Shown one piece after another: positions 60,071-64,000 of a stretch of 64,000 nucleotides of DNA. The position numbers and the translations under genes are program-made. The stretch is from Onchidella celtica (taxonomy: Eukaryota > Mollusca > Gastropoda > Systellommatophora > Onchidiidae): assembly GCA_963931925.1 (NCBI GenBank), contig OZ007574.1, positions 37,613,438-37,677,437 on the forward strand, given 5' to 3'. Under the pieces are notes generated by a model, which was not told where the DNA came from, did not search any database, and saw only the letters and a program-made list of their open reading frames with translations. Each line of letters starts with the position of its first letter. Within the stretch, counting starts at the first letter, position 1.

Positions 60071-61773
60071 AATGGGGAGTAGGAATTTTTCACAGAAATC
60101 TTAATTTCATAGTGTATCTTAACTTTACTGTATAGATAAACTGTTGTTTTGTTTATATCCTGTTGGTGGTCTCCTTGTTTAACTCGGATTAAAAGATCGA
60201 ATTTATTAGATAGACGGTTTTAATCCATCTTATATAGCCGAATGTGGATTTATAATTTATTGTTATTACCGATCTGCTGCACGCAAAGAGAAATCGACTA
60301 AATAAGGAAACATGGTGATTTAAGGCTAACACTGGCGAAATAAATTTATTGTTCCCTCGGATTAAACAAATCTGCAGCCAGCATCGAGGTCAAGGCTCTC
60401 ATTGAAGTAAGAAACAAATGAATAAAACTTGAAATAAAGTTTTAATTAAAACATCCTTTGAATACTGATACTGAATATATATAAATATTTTAAAATCTTT
60501 TTCTATAATTATATTGGATACTAACTTTGTCCGATAACTGTGGGTTGCACGTTTATTGGCGAACTGAAGTGGGGGTGGGACAAAAAAAAACAACAAAGGT
60601 TGAGACTTAATCTCAGGGCTTACTGTACGGTACTTATAAATACTTTTGGCGGCTATGTTTATTTGTTGACAAATTATATTGTCATTTCTTTTTTAAATCT
60701 CTTACAAACAGTAAGGAATGCTGTCTTGGAAAGAAATGGATGTTTTATTATGAAAGCATTCACGTCTGAAATAAACAGAATATTAATTATTTAATAAGTA
60801 TGATAACCTCGTTTAGATCTAGTTAACAAATTGAGGTTTAATGATAAGATGCATTAATGACAAATTCTGTAACTGTATTAATGGATTATACTAATTTGAT
60901 CATTCAAATTAAGATACCGGTACATAACCACCAGTAAAATAATTATTACACTTTTAATTAGTTTAGAGCTCATCAATCTGATAATAGACCTTTATATCTT
61001 AGGTTATCTATCATCATCCTGATAATAATAATCATATCGTCCACGATTTTCAAGTCTTCCCTGCGTTAAATTCGTTCAAACTGTCTCAAAATTTGAATCA
61101 CACTATCTTTTTCTGTACGCCCTAAATATAGTTGAAAAAAACCCTCTTTATAACTTCACGACGCTTATAATCGTAGCGCTTGATAAGATACTTCTTTGAA
61201 TTCTGAAAATTACAGCCCTCTCCATATGTCTTGAATCTGATCTGGATAAAGAAAAAAACGAAGACGTCCAATCACAGTGTTTCTCAGGCAGTTTCTGCTC
61301 TCTGTAATTTTGACGTCTAATTCTTAATTTTCGTAAGTTTCGTAAATTTTCATTCACCATGTCCAAAATAGATCGCAAAGTTATTTTTATTGGATCTTTA
61401 AGCAGAACAGTAAATAATTAAAGAATGACTGAAAATATTTATAGCTGCGGCGAGGACATCCAACTGGATCTAGACCTGGACTTGAGCTGCAGCCAAAAAC
61501 TCTTACATGGGTTCTTTCCACTAACTGCAGTACAGGAATATTTTCAGCAGGCCTACTTATTATTAGCAGAAAATAATTTATTGTGAAATAATTATGGAAT
61601 TCTCGTTTTGGCCAGTGAATTGTCTGATTCCTCGACCCATGATCGCTGGAAATGTAGTTTAGAAAAACAAAAATGGAACTCATTTAGGGAATGGGACTAC
61701 AGATTCTCGGAGGAAGACAGTCCCCAATTAAACAAGACATGGTGTTTATGCTCTTGACCCCCCCCCCCCCCCT
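60071..61773. other. No feature recognised
   Basis: AT-rich. The 98-codon minus frame at 61387-61683 has no recognised domain. Confidence 0.45.
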
Positions 61774-62000
61774 TAAGGATATATCATAATAAACCTGGAA
61801 CTTCACAGTCAGCTGCTGGCAGACAAGAAGTGCACACTATAATTTTCTATATTTTCTTAGTAAATACGGGAAGACTATTCTACTAAACCCGGTCAGATAG
61901 GCCTACAGTCAGCTTCTTCTATTACATGTATTTCTTTGGCAGACATTTTGCTGGCAGCCACTGACGGTGCATGGCCGTCCTTAGTATGACACCACCCTTA
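61774..62000. mobile_element. TA-flanked MITE, copy 2
   Basis: 227 bp, collinear with the copy at 14660: ACAGTCAGCTGCTGGCAGAC, AAGTGCACACTATAATTTTC, TTTTCTTAGTAAAT, ATTTTGCTGGCAGC and an end TTAGTATGACACCACCCTTA. The left end TAAGGATATATCATAATAAA is a more diverged inverted partner. TA flanks both ends. A run of 15 C residues abuts the left side. Confidence 0.75.
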
Positions 62001-62283
62001 CACATTTTGGCCACACCCAGGTCATGAGTCAGCAGAATAAGATAGGATAAATAAGATTTTTGATCGTGACAAAATTTCTTTTCTGGTTCAAAAGTTGCAA
62101 GGCTCGCTGAACAAATTAATCATGGAATATAATTATTGTGTGGAACTCCAAGTGATACAAAAACCACCACAACAACAACAAACAACAAGCACACGATGGC
62201 GAGGAGAAGGTTCTGTGAAATCAAATCATGGTCCTTTTTTTTTTTGACGGGGGAAAGGGGGGGGGGTGCTCAAGAATACAGTA

Positions 62284-62612
62284 CAGGGCTGGATTAACCA
62301 ATAGGCACTTGCTTAGGGCATCAAGGGAGGGGTCGCACCACAGAAATTTTTCATCACCGGATTTACCATGGACAATACGGTGCAAAAATACAAATGGTGC
62401 AGCTGAACCAGGGTCCACGAAAAGGATCCCTCCGCCGCAATAAATGAATAAATTATTAAAGTATTTGTTGGCGCATAACTATAAGACTCGCTTTTTCCAT
62501 TTTTAAATGTATCAATGTATTTTATAGTTTGTTTTTTTTTTTACATATGCGGCCATCAACATTGTTAGTTTAAGTGCTTAGGGTGTCTAGTAAAGGTCTT
62601 GATCCGGCCCTG
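62284..62612. mobile_element. Second nonautonomous hAT transposon with 8-bp target duplication
   Basis: 329 bp with ends CAGGGCTGGATTAACC and GATCCGGCCCTG. Perfect flanking direct repeats ATACAGTA lie at 62276-62283 and 62613-62620. The ends differ from those of the 53-kb element, so this is a separate hAT family. No transposase ORF. Confidence 0.88.
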
Positions 62613-62620
62613 ATACAGTA

Positions 62621-64000
62621 TTAACCACATCAACTACAATAACGCGACAGTGCAGTCATTAATACATGTAAGACGTTAAAGGTAACAACTGTTTCTGTAC
62701 TGCCACATCCAACTTAAGATTTTGTGAATAACTGAAGACATAAATTATGGATATAACTTCTCCTCATAAGTGATGATTGGTTAAAGAATATTATAATAGG
62801 GTTTTTTTTGTTGTTGCTGTTGTTGTTGTTTTTCATCTGCAGATATTTGACAATTAACAGATACGATTTTGCTAAAAAAAAAAAAGTATTAAAATTGACT
62901 GTCAGTGACAGACAGTACTAAAATGAATTGCTGCTGAAATATTTGCAGGATTTAAATAGTAGCCCCAGATAATATTTTAATGAAAGATTAGTCACTTTTG
63001 CATTATAGAGTACACTTTTGTGTTTTATCCTTTAGTCAGAACAATCTAGAAGTGAATTAAGAACTAGCTGTGGTGCCAGAAAGTCTTTTGATATAAAGAA
63101 TAAGAAGAAAATCATCACTTTTAGAAATAAACTGAGTTTGAGACTGCCTGGTGACTGAAGAAAATCTTGTCAACACTGAAGATATTCATATTCCAGAATT
63201 GAATGTTGAGAAATAGTAACAGTCACAAAAGTCCATAAAGTGGTCCGAAATTTTTCCATAAAGTGGTCCGAAATTTTAACTTTTAAATCTTTCCAAATTG
63301 AAGAACAAAAGAAACAACCATGTCCTGATATGACAAAAATCCAGCCAATTTTGTATAGGGATCACATTTAATTTGTGTTGGGAAATGATTTTAACAACGG
63401 GCAAAATAAATTATATAAGATAAATAAATAAATAAATAGATAGATCAAAATGAATAAATAAATAAATAAATAAGATGGTAATGAAAGACCAAACTTACAT
63501 TATATTGCTTACTACGCCACTTGAACCAAAGACCAATTCAATTCAATTTAATGTGCGATTTCTCTGGAATAAAATTAGCCTATATTTTGTTCTTCCGAAA
63601 GCTTACATCAAGAAACAAAGTAATAAATTAATGTTGTTTCATAATATAAATCTCTACATTTACCCCCACTTTAACTGCATCTGAGTAAATTGTAAATTGT
63701 ACCTGAGACTGTTTGCTTTATGTGGTCAAATTGAGATTTGTTAAGGTAGTGAATTTGTTTTAATTTTTATTTTAGAACGTTTAAGGGTTGGGGCTAGGGT
63801 GAGGATTATGTTTAGTTAACTTGTCCGGTGACCTTCTCGGAAATTGATCACTAGCGAGGAATAAACAAACAAAACAAAACAAAACTCAGAATAGCACACA
63901 GGGCCACAGTAAGAAAGAAGTTGAATGTAAAACTACAAGATAAAGTGCCAAGCTGTGAAAGTAAGAAGACGGGGATCGCAGGTACATTAAAGTATTACTC
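62621..64000. other. No feature recognised
   Basis: AT-rich, with GTTGTT (62809-62830) and AATA (63418-63472) repeats and a short direct repeat AAAGTGGTCCGAAATTTT at 63237-63277. No gene seen. Confidence 0.45.

Overview
This window looks like repeat-dense nuclear DNA from an animal. There are no bacterial-style packed genes. The sequence is AT-rich and full of microsatellites, long C or G runs, tRNA-derived SINEs, short inverted-repeat DNA transposons, decayed LINE fragments and one intact LTR retrotransposon. A marine invertebrate, possibly a mollusc or another lophotrochozoan, would fit this mix, but the sequence does not prove it. I recognise no host protein-coding gene, rRNA or functional tRNA.

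The main feature is at 1669-9952 on the minus strand: an LTR retrotransposon of about 8.3 kb with two almost identical 1.16-kb LTRs, a tRNA-Pro-type primer binding site, a purine-rich tract and one uninterrupted 1552-codon ORF. Its domain order is Gag, protease, integrase, reverse transcriptase, RNase H. The proteins are Ty3/gypsy-type, but the integrase precedes the RT as in Ty1/copia. That is the hallmark of the rare Gmr1-like Ty3/gypsy elements. The coding potential looks complete and the insertion looks young.

Regions: 1-1668 holds a dispersed repeat and a full-length SINE. 9953-16560 is a nest of repeats: a foldback MITE, a direct duplication, an old repeat present intact at 12.3 kb and split by a LINE and a SINE at 15.2-16.5 kb, plus two further MITEs. 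17.4-32.7 kb holds SINE copies, three pairs or trios of old dispersed repeats and large CTAT arrays. 34-36.8 kb has compound microsatellites and an LTR-like block of tandem modules. 37-50.3 kb includes a hAT-like copy, a LINE tail and a long AGT array. 52.4-54 kb has a 62-bp minisatellite, a LINE RT tail and a complete hAT MITE with an 8-bp target duplication. 56-64 kb has a MITE arm, a second copy of a 270-bp repeat, a perfect GC-rich 22-bp hairpin, a second TA-flanked MITE and a second complete hAT MITE.

There is no pathway to reconstruct. The window records transposition: one autonomous element, nonautonomous elements that depend on enzymes encoded elsewhere, and microsatellites that partly grow from element tails. 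Dispersed families were found by comparing the window with itself by eye, so their edges are approximate.
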